Assembly (NCBI RefSeq): GCF_900141785.1
Contig: NZ_FQYP01000001.1
Location: 434,001 to 498,000, forward strand
Length of the DNA: 64,000 nt
Source of the DNA: Aquimarina spongiae
GTDB lineage: Bacteria > Bacteroidota > Bacteroidia > Flavobacteriales > Flavobacteriaceae
Reading direction: 5' to 3'
A program made the position numbers and the translations under genes. Below the pieces are notes generated by a model, which worked only from the letters and a program-made list of their open reading frames with translations, was not told where the DNA came from and did no database searches. Shown in pieces: positions 1 through 9,457 of the stretch (positions are counted from its first letter, which is position 1; every line of letters starts with the position of its first letter).

Positions 1-28
1 TTGATGTAGTAACAGTTTCAGATTGCAT
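1..28 (-). CDS. 5' end of a gene leaving the window (partial)
   Basis: On the minus strand an ATG at 28-26 opens a frame reading MQSETVTTS that runs off the left edge without a stop. A Bacteroidota-type promoter lies just upstream (51-81, minus strand), giving a leader of roughly 15-20 bases. Only nine codons are visible, so the product cannot be named and the call rests on promoter position alone. Confidence 0.4.
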
Positions 29-50
29 ACGAACGACGTTTAAAGGTTTG

Positions 51-81
51 CAAATTTAGTTAAAATGCTGGCCATTTGCAA
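51..81 (-). promoter_or_regulatory. Minus-strand promoter, TTG-N20-TAaaTTTG
   Basis: On the minus strand the -7 box TAAATTTG (plus-strand CAAATTTA, 51-58) lies 20 bases from a TTG (plus-strand CAA, 79-81), the Bacteroidota primary-sigma arrangement. It points at the partial gene at the left edge. Confidence 0.4.
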
Positions 82-225
82 GACCGATACTCTTAAATTT
101 TTTAAACATATCTCAGTTAAATTCATTTTTTGTTGATGAATTATTGTTTTTGGGTGTATTTTTAAGGATTGATTAACAAATGTGTAAAATTTTCACATTT
201 AGGATTTTGAAAAGATGAAAAGAGG

Positions 226-3057
226 TTAATACCACTCTCTAGTAAACAATCCGATAAGTGTTTCTGGACTTAATGTAATGATAAACCGAATTTGTTGATC
301 GTAGTTGGGTTGTGCAATTTCCCAACCCTTACTAGAAACAACGGGGAAGAAGACTTCGAAGAAATCGGCAACCAAACTTAATCGCACTCCGCTGTCAAAA
401 ACAAATTCTGGAGACGTTCCTCTATTTTTTACTAGTCCTACATCTCCATAGGCGTAGATCCAATTCCAAATATTGGTATTGGCATTAAGGGTAGTAATCC
501 ACTGATTGGCAAAAGGAACATCGAGTTGGGATTTGAACCCTCCTTCTGCAATGATGATTTGTTGACTTACAAATCCTGTATCTTCACTTCTGCCTAAGTA
601 ATTAAAATCAAATAAATAGTCTGTAGGTCGATCCAGGGCAAAGCTGAAAAAATCGCCATCCCTTTCTGTGTCATTGAATAAAAATGTACCGGCGAAAAAT
701 CTTAGGTTTAGCTGTCTGTTGTTTAGGAATAACTTTCTATAGTTTATTGTAGTCGATAGTTTGCTGAAATTTTTAGAAATCTGATAATCTACAGTATATC
801 CTAAGAAATCAGTTAAGTTGAAATCAGAATATCGATATCTTGCATTAAAAACGTTATAATCTGGTGTTTCTACGGGATTCAATTCATCCCTTTGTCGAAA
901 TACGTTTACATTTCGCAAAGACAGTCTTTCATTTTTATTGGATCGAAGATCTTCAGGTCTGAAATAGAAGTTTACAGAAGTAGAAAATCTTCTAAACAAC
1001 AAATCAGGAGCATAGCTAAACATGCTACCATTTATTCCGTAACGAATTTGATATAATCCGTGATCTGCAATTTGATTTCTAAAGAAGAAAGAGGCAGACC
1101 CCAACAATTTCTTGGATTTTAAACCATAAGCCGGGGAAATGTTGTACTCAAAGTTTCTTCTTATCAGTGTTTTATTATAGAATTTGGATGCAATCGTAAA
1201 TCCATCATAAACATTAAATTCAAATTCTGGAATAAAGAAAATTTGATGATATCTTGGATCTTCTACATCTTGCAGTAACCTGAATTGAACAGGTTTGTTG
1301 ATGAACCAATTTAGATTTCGGATGTTGTTTCTTCGGTTAACTTCAGGGATATTTTGATCATAATCCAGAGCTACTTTGCTAAGATCATTGTTTGCAATCT
1401 TTACTTTTTTGGTCCCGGTGAATCCCTCGACCCAGGTTTTAGAAACCACGTCTTTTTTACGAAGTCCATATAAAGAAATCGGCATTAAATTATTTTGTCG
1501 ATTCTTTATGGTAACCTCTACAGAGTCTTTGTCTTTTTTTACTGACTGTATTTTGAAGTCTAATTTAACATTGGTATTTACGTAATCTTCAAAAAACCAA
1601 TCTATATTTTTTGGAGACATCGAGGTAAGCGTCTCTCTATACTTTTCAGAATTTGTAGGTTGTAATACATTTTGTTTGTAAAAAGTACTAATGCTTTCAG
1701 CTACGATATTGTCATCTTCTAGATAATCCTCGAGATACTTGAATCCAACACCTGCTTTATACGCATTGGCAATATTTTGATTGAACTTTACCAGTTGATC
1801 CTGGGGGAGTGAGAGAGGCTGATCCAGAAACAACCTTGCCATATTTTTGTAAGCAAGAAAATACTGGTCGTTAAACTCTAAGTCTGCAATATGAAACCAT
1901 CTAACTCCGATGACTTTACTTAGTTTACCGATAATTTTCATATCGGGATAGTGCTGCTCTGTATAGGCCATCATTAAATAAATATGTATGGCATCCCTAA
2001 GCCAGGCATCATGTCTTGGGTCGATAATGAGTGTGTTCTCAAGATAATTTTCGGTAATTGCTTTCAATTGTTTGATTTCAAACTGAAATCCATCAGGGAA
2101 AGGTCTCACAATATCCGGCAGCTGATTTAATCCATATACTGGATTGTTTTTATAATCGCTTTCGGATATCAAAATTTTGTCAAAAGGGTAGGGACCTAAT
2201 TTTTTTTGTAAGAAATCGATAACTCTACTGGTAGCTACCATTTTCATTTTGGACATCAATTTATTATCATCAATGTCACTAACGAATTGAATTCCATTAA
2301 AATCAAAATTGTAAAATGTGCTAACTCCACGATTAATATATAGGTTAACTTCTGTTCTGTTATTTCCGGTGAACTGAAGCTTTTTGATGTCTTTTTCTTG
2401 CGAGGCTACTAAAACTTCTTTTTTAAGATCCGAAACTACAGTGTATGATTCTGGAACGGTAAAGTCAATTTTGTAATCTATTAACGGAGCATACAGATCA
2501 TCTAGGTTTTTATGGCTGTATGTCTTCCATTCGTTATCAAATACTGCGGGTAGGATGTACCAATATTTAAGATCAAAGTTCCCATTTTCTTTATATCCAT
2601 ATCTCGTAAATTTACTACTAGGGATCTTTACTTTGTATTTTAAAACAAAAGTTTGTTGTTCTCCTGGGAGTAATATTTTGGGACATTCGACCCAAATAAT
2701 ATCTGGAGCGCCATCTTGTCTGCCCCAACTTAATGATTGAGAATTCGCGTCAAGAATATGTTGTACTGTAGTGTGTCCTCTTTCATGATCTTTTGCAAAA
2801 TAAAAACGCTTTAGAAAATCCTCAGAGAAACGTTCTCCCAAAGGGGTGGTTTTGTTTGAAAAAGCGTTTGCCCAATCAAGAAACTCTATTCTTTTTAACC
2901 CCTTATCAGAGGTATTGGTATAAGTGATTTCTTGTTCGATGGTAAGTACCTTTTTCTCGGTATCTAACTCTGCGTTAATATACGTGCTATGTTGAGCTGT
3001 TGCGGTAAGCAGTGATAAAAATGCAATTATGATATGAGAAATCTTAGTACTGTTCAA
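226..3057 (-). CDS. Inactive M1-peptidase-like protein with C-terminal beta-barrel region
   Basis: A 943-residue envelope protein. Residues 1-22 form a Sec signal peptide ending TATAQ. Residues about 25-450 resemble the N-terminal beta-domain and gluzincin fold of M1 aminopeptidases, but the zinc site is gone: where HExxH-QWFGN is expected the protein reads KAITENYLEN (about 332-341), and the later WLNEGFA-type segment reads WLRDAIH. Residues about 590-943 alternate polar and aromatic strands with tight turns and end in Trp-Tyr, as outer-membrane barrels do. I infer a surface or outer-membrane protein that uses a dead peptidase fold for binding rather than cleavage. A -7 like box (TAttTTTG, minus, 3102-3109) lies 45 bases upstream. 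The CDS is secure; the role is inferred. Confidence 0.8.
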   Translation of the reverse strand: MNSTKISHIIIAFLSLLTATAQHSTYINAELDTEKKVLTIEQEITYTNTSDKGLKRIEFLDWANAFSNKTTPLGERFSEDFLKRFYFAKDHERGHTTVQHILDANSQSLSWGRQDGAPDIIWVECPKILLPGEQQTFVLKYKVKIPSSKFTRYGYKENGNFDLKYWYILPAVFDNEWKTYSHKNLDDLYAPLIDYKIDFTVPESYTVVSDLKKEVLVASQEKDIKKLQFTGNNRTEVNLYINRGVSTFYNFDFNGIQFVSDIDDNKLMSKMKMVATSRVIDFLQKKLGPYPFDKILISESDYKNNPVYGLNQLPDIVRPFPDGFQFEIKQLKAITENYLENTLIIDPRHDAWLRDAIHIYLMMAYTEQHYPDMKIIGKLSKVIGVRWFHIADLEFNDQYFLAYKNMARLFLDQPLSLPQDQLVKFNQNIANAYKAGVGFKYLEDYLEDDNIVAESISTFYKQNVLQPTNSEKYRETLTSMSPKNIDWFFEDYVNTNVKLDFKIQSVKKDKDSVEVTIKNRQNNLMPISLYGLRKKDVVSKTWVEGFTGTKKVKIANNDLSKVALDYDQNIPEVNRRNNIRNLNWFINKPVQFRLLQDVEDPRYHQIFFIPEFEFNVYDGFTIASKFYNKTLIRRNFEYNISPAYGLKSKKLLGSASFFFRNQIADHGLYQIRYGINGSMFSYAPDLLFRRFSTSVNFYFRPEDLRSNKNERLSLRNVNVFRQRDELNPVETPDYNVFNARYRYSDFNLTDFLGYTVDYQISKNFSKLSTTINYRKLFLNNRQLNLRFFAGTFLFNDTERDGDFFSFALDRPTDYLFDFNYLGRSEDTGFVSQQIIIAEGGFKSQLDVPFANQWITTLNANTNIWNWIYAYGDVGLVKNRGTSPEFVFDSGVRLSLVADFFEVFFPVVSSKGWEIAQPNYDQQIRFIITLSPETLIGLFTREWY

Positions 3058-3187
3058 GATATTATGTGTGACTTAATAGTTTTTATTATCAATTAATAGG
3101 CCAAAAATAACAGAATTTGATTTTTCTTCGGTAAAGAAAAAATACCAAATCCTGTTTTAATGTATAATTACTTTTTAGAGAATGATT

Positions 3188-3877
3188 CTAGAAATTAGGA
3201 CTTAGATTGTATTCTGCATAGAATTTATCTAGTATTTCTAAAACCTCTTCGGGGGTATCAACCACATGAAAAAGATCTAAATCACCTTCACTGATATTTC
3301 CGAATTTTTCTAGTAATGTTGTTTTAATCCAATCGATTAGTCCTCCCCAAAACTCAGTACTTACTAATATAATCGGAAATTTAGCGATCTTTTTGGTTTG
3401 AATAAGTGTCATCGCTTCAAAAAGCTCATCCAAAGTCCCGAATCCACCGGGCATTACTACAAACCCTTGAGAGTATTTTACGAACATTACCTTACGAACA
3501 AAGAAATAATCAAAATCCAAACTTTTATCGCTATCGATATAAGGATTGTCATGTTGCTCAAAAGGGAGGTCGATATTTAAACCTACAGAGGTTCCTCCGC
3601 CCAGATGTGCTCCTTTATTTCCTGCTTCCATGATCCCTGGACCACCACCAGTAATTACTCCATACCCATTATTCACAATTTCTCTAGCTACATTAACTGC
3701 TAATTCGTAGTACTTGTCATCGGTTTTTGTACGGGCGGATCCAAATATTGAAACACATGGACCAATTTTACTCATTTTTTCGAATCCGTTTACGAATTCT
3801 CCCATGATTTTAAAGATAGCCCAAGAATCGTTAGTTTTTATTTCGTTCCATCCTTTATGATGTTGTTCTTTTCTCAT
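3188..3877 (-). CDS. LOG family protein (TIGR00730, Rossmann fold)
   Basis: A 229-residue member of the LOG/YgdH/YvdD family, once misnamed lysine decarboxylase. Characterised members hydrolyse cytokinin riboside 5'-monophosphate or related nucleotide monophosphates to free base and ribose phosphate. The family motifs are intact: GGGPGIMEA at 77-85 and PGGFGTLDE at 143-151, with the Arg-Lys pair (FFVRK) at about 128-129 between them. The frame begins with ATG. It lies 14 bases downstream of uvrA on the same strand and may be co-transcribed with it. The in vivo substrate in this organism is unknown. Confidence 0.9.
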   Translation of the reverse strand: MRKEQHHKGWNEIKTNDSWAIFKIMGEFVNGFEKMSKIGPCVSIFGSARTKTDDKYYELAVNVAREIVNNGYGVITGGGPGIMEAGNKGAHLGGGTSVGLNIDLPFEQHDNPYIDSDKSLDFDYFFVRKVMFVKYSQGFVVMPGGFGTLDELFEAMTLIQTKKIAKFPIILVSTEFWGGLIDWIKTTLLEKFGNISEGDLDLFHVVDTPEEVLEILDKFYAEYNLSPNF

Positions 3878-3891
3878 AAATCTGTGTGATT

Positions 3892-6732
3892 TTAATTTAA
3901 TATGCCTAGTTCTTTCTTCAAGAACTTTGCGGTATAACTCTTTTTATCTTTTATAATAGTTTCTGGTGTCCCTTTGGCAACTACTTGACCTCCATTTTTA
4001 CCACCTTCGTATCCTATGTCAATAATATGATCCGCCATCTTGATCACATCCAGATTGTGCTCTATGATGAGTACCGTGTTGCCTTTGTCTACTAATTTAT
4101 TCAATACCTCCATCAAGACTCTGATATCTTCAAAATGTAATCCAGTAGTAGGTTCATCCAAGATGTAGAAGGTATTTCCGGTATCTCTCTTAGAAAGTTC
4201 CGTAGCTAATTTAATACGTTGCGCTTCTCCTCCGGATAGGGTGGTAGATTGTTGTCCAAGGGTAATGTAGCCCAGCCCCACACTTTGGATGGTTTTTAGC
4301 TTACGTGCAATTTTTGGAATATGCTCAAAAAATACGCATGCTTCGTTGATGGTCATTTCTAAAACATCAGAAATAGATTTTCCTTTATATCGAATTTCTA
4401 AGGTCTCTCTATTGAATCTTTTTCCCTGGCAGGTTTCACATTCTACATACACATCGGGTAAAAAGTTCATTTCTATCACGCGTAACCCTCCTCCCTTACA
4501 AGTCTCACATCTCCCTCCAGCTACATTGAAGCTAAAACGCCCAGGTTTGTATCCTCTGATCATCGCCTCTGGTGTTTTTGCGAATAAACTTCGTATTTCA
4601 GAAAACACTCCAGTGTATGTTGCAGGATTGGATCTTGGAGTTCGTCCAATAGGGGATTGGTTGATATCGATCACTTTGTCTGCATGTTCTAATCCCGAGA
4701 TGCTCTTATACGGCATTGGTTTTTTTACCCCATTAAAATAGTGTGCATTCAGAATAGGGTATAAGGTTTCATTTATTAAAGTAGATTTCCCACTTCCAGA
4801 AACCCCTGTTATGGCTACCATCTTTCCTAAAGGGATGTCGATAGAAACATTTTTCAGATTGTTACCTGTGGCTCCCTTTAATGAAATGGTTTTGCCATTT
4901 CCTTTTCTCCTTTTTTTAGGGATTTCAATTTGCTTCTTTCCGCTTAGGTAATCTGCGGTAAGGGTATCGTGTTTTTGTAGCTCTTCTGGAGTGCCTTCGC
5001 TAATGATCTCTCCACCGTGTTTTCCGGCAAACGGACCAATATCAATTACATGATCGGCACGCTCAATCATATCTTTATCATGTTCTACCACGATAACCGA
5101 GTTGCCAATATCCCGAAGTTGAATAAGCGAATTGATCAACTTTTCATTATCTCGCTGATGAAGACCAATACTAGGTTCATCAAGAATGTATAATACTCCT
5201 ACCAACTGAGAACCAATTTGCGTAGCTAATCGGATACGCTGTGCTTCTCCACCAGATAGTGATTTACTACTTCGGTTTAATGAGAGGTAGGTAAGACCTA
5301 CATCTACCAAAAACTGAATACGAGCATTGATCTCCTTTAGTATTTCAGAAGAAATTTGCTTTTGTTTTTCACTCAAATGAATAGGGAGATCCTTAAACCA
5401 ATCGGCTAACTCCAAAATATCCATTTGCGCCAGCTCGGCAATATTTTTGTTATTTACCTTGAAGTAAAGGGATTCTTTACGCAATCGGGTGCCTCCACAC
5501 TCTGGGCATGAGATATTATCCATATACTCTTTGGCCCAACGCTTTAGCGAAGTAGAATCACTATTGTTATATGTGTTTTCTATAAAGGTAGCAATACCTT
5601 CAAAATCAATTTTATACTCTCGTGTAACTCCTAAAGTTTTGCTATTTACGCTAAACTTTTCTTTTCCCCCATACAGTATGATTTGCATGGCTTCTTCAGG
5701 TATTTTTTTGATGGGGTCACTCAACTTAAAATCAAAGCGCTGTGCAATAAGGTCTAATTGCTTGAATATCCAGTTGTTCTTTTGTGGTCCCTGCGGAGCC
5801 AAACCTCCATTTTTAATCGATTTGGAGTCGTCTGGGATTATTTTTTTGAGATTTACCTCATACAGATTCCCGATTCCATTACATTTTGGACAGGCTCCTT
5901 TTGGAGAGTTAAAAGAGAAATTATTAGGTTCTGGGTTGGGATAAGAGATACCACTTGTTGGACACATTAAACTCCTACTAAAATAGCGAGGGTGCTCTGA
6001 TCCTTGTTCAATCACCATCAATACATCATCTCCGTGGTACATGGCAGTATTTATAGTCTCCATCAAACGTTTGGAGTTTTCCTGATCTTCGTTAACCAAT
6101 AATCGATCAATCACGATTTCTATATCATGAGTCTTGTATCGATCGAGTTTCATCCCTTTGGTTAAATCTCGAATTTCTCCATCGGTCCGTACCTTTACAA
6201 ACCCCTGTTTGGCAATTTGCTCGAACAATTCGCGATAGTGTCCTTTACGTGATCGCACAATAGGAGCAAGGATATTTATCTTTTTACCCTTGAAATCTTT
6301 AAGGATCAGGTCTTTGATTTGATCATCACTATAGCTCACCATCTTTTCTCCAGTATTATAACTGTAAGCATCACTTGCTCTAGAGAAAAGGAGTCTTAGG
6401 AAATCATATATTTCTGTAATGGTACCAACGGTACTTCTTGGACTTTTACTAGTGGTTTTTTGTTCGATGGCGATTACCGGAGATAGTCCATCAATTTTAT
6501 CAACATCCGGACGTTCTAGTCCTCCTAAAAATTGCCGGGCATAGGCCGAAAAAGTTTCTATATATCGGCGTTGTCCCTCGGCATAAATAGTATCAAAAGC
6601 TAAAGAAGATTTACCAGATCCCGATAAACCAGTAATCACTACTAATTTTTCTCTTGGGATGGTCACATCTATGTTTTTTAGATTGTGAACTCTAGCCCCT
6701 AATACTTCGATATTTTCTTCAGATTCAACCAT
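3892..6732 (-). CDS. uvrA: Excinuclease ABC subunit A
   Basis: A full-length 946-residue UvrA, the damage-sensing ATPase dimer that loads UvrB in nucleotide excision repair. Two ABC ATPase modules are visible: Walker A GLSGSGKS at 35-42 and GVSGSGKS near 640-650, each followed later by an LSGGEAQRI signature. Zinc-binding cysteine clusters are present (CPTSG with CPKCNG, CPECGG, and the CETC pairs in the second half). Length matches the roughly 940-residue norm. The start is the ATG at 6732, followed by a short acidic leader before the conserved LGARVHNLKN segment. A TAcaTTTG box inside an inverted repeat lies about 20 bases upstream. Confidence 0.98.
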   Translation of the reverse strand: MVESEENIEVLGARVHNLKNIDVTIPREKLVVITGLSGSGKSSLAFDTIYAEGQRRYIETFSAYARQFLGGLERPDVDKIDGLSPVIAIEQKTTSKSPRSTVGTITEIYDFLRLLFSRASDAYSYNTGEKMVSYSDDQIKDLILKDFKGKKINILAPIVRSRKGHYRELFEQIAKQGFVKVRTDGEIRDLTKGMKLDRYKTHDIEIVIDRLLVNEDQENSKRLMETINTAMYHGDDVLMVIEQGSEHPRYFSRSLMCPTSGISYPNPEPNNFSFNSPKGACPKCNGIGNLYEVNLKKIIPDDSKSIKNGGLAPQGPQKNNWIFKQLDLIAQRFDFKLSDPIKKIPEEAMQIILYGGKEKFSVNSKTLGVTREYKIDFEGIATFIENTYNNSDSTSLKRWAKEYMDNISCPECGGTRLRKESLYFKVNNKNIAELAQMDILELADWFKDLPIHLSEKQKQISSEILKEINARIQFLVDVGLTYLSLNRSSKSLSGGEAQRIRLATQIGSQLVGVLYILDEPSIGLHQRDNEKLINSLIQLRDIGNSVIVVEHDKDMIERADHVIDIGPFAGKHGGEIISEGTPEELQKHDTLTADYLSGKKQIEIPKKRRKGNGKTISLKGATGNNLKNVSIDIPLGKMVAITGVSGSGKSTLINETLYPILNAHYFNGVKKPMPYKSISGLEHADKVIDINQSPIGRTPRSNPATYTGVFSEIRSLFAKTPEAMIRGYKPGRFSFNVAGGRCETCKGGGLRVIEMNFLPDVYVECETCQGKRFNRETLEIRYKGKSISDVLEMTINEACVFFEHIPKIARKLKTIQSVGLGYITLGQQSTTLSGGEAQRIKLATELSKRDTGNTFYILDEPTTGLHFEDIRVLMEVLNKLVDKGNTVLIIEHNLDVIKMADHIIDIGYEGGKNGGQVVAKGTPETIIKDKKSYTAKFLKKELGILN

Positions 6733-6750
6733 AAATTTTTAACCAAGATT

Positions 6751-6768
6751 GCAAATGTAGTTATTTGC
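6751..6768 (-). promoter_or_regulatory. Inverted repeat covering the uvrA -7 box
   Basis: GCAAAT-GTAGTT-ATTTGC is a perfect 6-base inverted repeat with a 6-base spacer. Read on the minus strand its left arm is part of TACATTTG (6752-6759), a good TAnnTTTG -7 box for uvrA. A repressor bound here would block the promoter. No matching TTG is seen at the usual upstream distance, and short palindromes do occur by chance in AT-rich DNA. Confidence 0.35.
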
Positions 6769-6908
6769 TCGCTCTTTGTAAAATGGGTTTGGTTTCAGTT
6801 TTGTTAAAAGACTATAAATTTTAAAAGAAAAACAACCATGTATTATGTTTATCTTTATTTCTCTTTAGTATTGATTAATAGTTTTTATTTTTACTCAAAA
6901 AACACAAT

Positions 6909-7430
6909 ATGATACTTGGAATAGGTTCAAGAATAAAACATCCAGAGCATGGGATAGGAGTAGTAACCAATGTAACAGCAAAAATGTATTGGGTTACTTT
7001 TATTGAAAACGGACTAGAAACCATCGAGATAGACGAAGAATTTGAAGTGATTGAAGGTGTTGAGGATGAAGTGGATACGGTGAGTTTTTATGAAGTGGAA
7101 AAAACCTTTAAAGATTTATTAAAACGCTATAGCGATATTTCTGAAGTTGTTCCTATCGCTGATAAGTGGAAAGGAGGAAACTTGATTTTACAACCTGGAG
7201 ACTCGAACCTGAGTGCCAAAGAAATGCCGATAGATACCTTTTTTCATAAAATCGTCATGGTACGGGATCGAATTCGTGTGATGGAGCAAAAAATCAATAG
7301 CTCTAATCTGGATGAACAAGATAAAATTGATCTACAACAGTACATTACACGTATGTATGGTAGTTTGACTACTTTTAATGTACTTTTCAAGAATAAATCT
7401 CAAAATTTTGTGGGTAGTAGAAGCAAATAA
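6909..7430 (+). CDS. Small conserved protein with Tudor/DUF3553-like N-terminus
   Basis: A 173-residue soluble protein without signal peptide. Residues about 5-45 (GSRIKHPEHGIGVV, then alternating strands ending EEFEVIE) resemble the small SH3/Tudor-like domains found at the C-terminus of UvrD/PcrA helicases and in CarD/Mfd-type polymerase-binding proteins. Residues 55-173 look helical. It is transcribed divergently from uvrA, so a link to repair or transcription is conceivable but unproven. A 24-codon micro-ORF upstream overlaps its start by ATGA. I do not recognise a named family with certainty. Confidence 0.75.
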   Translation: MILGIGSRIKHPEHGIGVVTNVTAKMYWVTFIENGLETIEIDEEFEVIEGVEDEVDTVSFYEVEKTFKDLLKRYSDISEVVPIADKWKGGNLILQPGDSNLSAKEMPIDTFFHKIVMVRDRIRVMEQKINSSNLDEQDKIDLQQYITRMYGSLTTFNVLFKNKSQNFVGSRSK

Positions 7431-7447
7431 TGCTTTTCTAGAGCTCA

Positions 7448-8170
7448 TTATTTCGAATTCCAGGCGCGTAGATTAGAAATAGGTATTTCAAAACCTGCTA
7501 ATCTATGTTTTTGGGATAGATATGCACCACTTTCTGTGTTTGTCCAGCCTGTCCAGGTGGCTTCAACTCCGCCTATGGGTAAAATAGAGACCCACATTTG
7601 GTAGCTGGTCGGCAAGTAATTCTCATCCACTTTCCAGAGATATGAATCTCCAGGTGTAGTGCCACCAGATTGATAGGTGACAAATAGTGCTTCAGAGCCA
7701 TCGTCTAAATTTACTATTTTCCGGGTAACGCCGTGATCAAACAATTTGTGTGGAGCCACAACCCAAAAAGAATCGTTATTGAAAAAAGCTAGTGCTTTAT
7801 GGATAAGTTCCTGTTTTTGGGCATTGTCAGTAATTACTTTTGCCTCTGTATATACTTTGCTGTTATCAGGTTGAGTTAAATCCAGTGCTACCTTGTGATC
7901 ATCCCATTGTACTTCTACTGTACCATTAGATTTATTCCATAAATAGTGGTGTTTGTTTCTGAAGGACCACTGAATAAAATCCGTATTCAGATAAGCATCA
8001 TGCTTTACAGCCTTTTGTATTTTTAATGCTAGTTCGTCTGCTTCAGGTCCGGACTTACCTTCTGGTAGCTTATGATGTAATGAAAAATACAGTGTTGCCG
8101 CTGTGATGATAATCAAAGCAATACTGCTTAAAACAAGTATTTTGAGTAGCTTAAAAAGTTTCTTTCTCAA
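7448..8170 (-). CDS. Membrane-anchored protein of unknown function
   Basis: A 240-residue protein with a basic N-terminus and one hydrophobic segment at about 10-30, then a soluble domain rich in Trp and beta-strand patterns, probably facing the periplasm as an uncleaved anchor or signal peptide. The frame starts with TTG (TTG-AGA-AAG-AAA), a start type seen elsewhere in this window. It ends 17 bases from the convergent gene finishing at 7430 and lies about 50 bases downstream of aroB on the same strand. I recognise no catalytic motif; a fold like that of outer-membrane lipid- or lipoprotein-binding proteins is only a guess. Confidence 0.75.
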   Translation of the reverse strand: MRKKLFKLLKILVLSSIALIIITAATLYFSLHHKLPEGKSGPEADELALKIQKAVKHDAYLNTDFIQWSFRNKHHYLWNKSNGTVEVQWDDHKVALDLTQPDNSKVYTEAKVITDNAQKQELIHKALAFFNNDSFWVVAPHKLFDHGVTRKIVNLDDGSEALFVTYQSGGTTPGDSYLWKVDENYLPTSYQMWVSILPIGGVEATWTGWTNTESGAYLSQKHRLAGFEIPISNLRAWNSK

Positions 8171-8220
8171 GATGATGGGTTTTGTGCATTTAATTTACCT
8201 TCTAAAGGTATAAAAAAGCA

Positions 8221-9291
8221 TTAAAACGAGTCGTAGTACTCAAAAGACTTTAGGATAAGCTGATCATCCACCACACAATTATATTTGGCTTCCCCCAATG
8301 TATTTAGCAATACGAAATAAATGTTCCCTTGTTCATTTTTCTTGTCATGAACCAGTAAATCCATAATGGGTTGATGATCCTCGCTCGGGATAGTCACCTT
8401 CGGAAAAGTATGTAGAATTACCTTACTGATAGATTCAAGACCTTCTTTGGTGAGGGATAACAATTCGGAAGATATATAAGCTTCCATGATCATACCAATC
8501 GCAATGGCCTCTCCGTGTAATAAAGTTTCTCGTTCGGGATGTGTCAGGTAATAGGATTCGATGGCATGGCCTAAGGTGTGACCAAAGTTGAGATACTTTC
8601 TAATATTTTGCTCAGTAGGATCTTCAAATACAATATTGTTTTTGATCACTACCGAATCGTAAATCATTTTTTCAAGATGCGTAAGGTCTAGTTTGGATAG
8701 ATCACTGATCTGATTCCAATAATCTTTGTCTTGAATCAACCCATGTTTTAGCATTTCTGCAAACCCGCTACGCATTTGATTTGCAGGTAATGAACCTAGA
8801 TAGGTGGTGTCCACCAAAACCATTTCAGATTCACTAATCACACCCACCATATTTTTGAGATTCCCCAGATCGACACCGGTTTTCCCTCCTACAGAGGCAT
8901 CAACCATCGCTAATAGTGATGTTGGGATGTTGATATAGTTAATTCCTCTTTTGTACGTACAGGCAACAAAACCACCCAGATCAGTAACTACACCACCGCC
9001 CAAATTGATCATCAAACTTTTGCGATCTGCTCCCAGTTCTGAAAGTACATTCCATACACCACTACAGGTTTCAATATTTTTATGAATTTCTCCAGGCTCT
9101 ATTTCAATAACCTCGATATCATATGATCCTTTAATCTCTCCCATCAATCGAGAAAGGCAGAATTCGTGCGTATTGCTATCAACCAGAATAAAGATTTTAG
9201 AATGGTTTGCTTTCTCTAGATAAGTATTTAATGCAGAGTAGCATTCTTCACCAAAATAAACAATAGAATCTTTAGAGATAATAGGTTTCAT
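8221..9291 (-). CDS. aroB: 3-dehydroquinate synthase
   Basis: A 356-residue AroB, converting DAHP to 3-dehydroquinate with NAD+ and a divalent metal, the second step of the shikimate pathway. Diagnostic segments are the NAD-binding GGGVVTDLGGF, the SLLAMVDASVGGKTG stretch, and the metal-ligand motif FGHTLGHAIE. Length is typical. The start is ATG at 9291. A TAatTTCG box on the minus strand at 9313-9320 could be its -7 element. No other aro genes are adjacent. Confidence 0.97.
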   Translation of the reverse strand: MKPIISKDSIVYFGEECYSALNTYLEKANHSKIFILVDSNTHEFCLSRLMGEIKGSYDIEVIEIEPGEIHKNIETCSGVWNVLSELGADRKSLMINLGGGVVTDLGGFVACTYKRGINYINIPTSLLAMVDASVGGKTGVDLGNLKNMVGVISESEMVLVDTTYLGSLPANQMRSGFAEMLKHGLIQDKDYWNQISDLSKLDLTHLEKMIYDSVVIKNNIVFEDPTEQNIRKYLNFGHTLGHAIESYYLTHPERETLLHGEAIAIGMIMEAYISSELLSLTKEGLESISKVILHTFPKVTIPSEDHQPIMDLLVHDKKNEQGNIYFVLLNTLGEAKYNCVVDDQLILKSFEYYDSF

Positions 9292-9327
9292 ACCGTGGGT
9301 TATTATTTGGGGCGAAATTAAGTAGAA

Positions 9328-9362
9328 TTTGCAATAAAATAAACTCGCAAGTTCTATATTTG
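9328..9362 (+). promoter_or_regulatory. Promoter for proline dehydrogenase (TTTG-N23-TAtaTTTG)
   Basis: TTTG at 9328-9331 and a perfect TATATTTG -7 box at 9355-9362, spacer 23 (slightly long). It predicts a 5' leader of about 85-90 bases before the gene at 9458. Confidence 0.5.
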
Positions 9363-9457
9363 CAGATATCGTAAAAACGATAGCAGGTTTAGATAAAAAT
9401 TCATCATATTTTTATCAAAATATATTTAATCTTATTGATTCCTAAAATTAATTCTTG

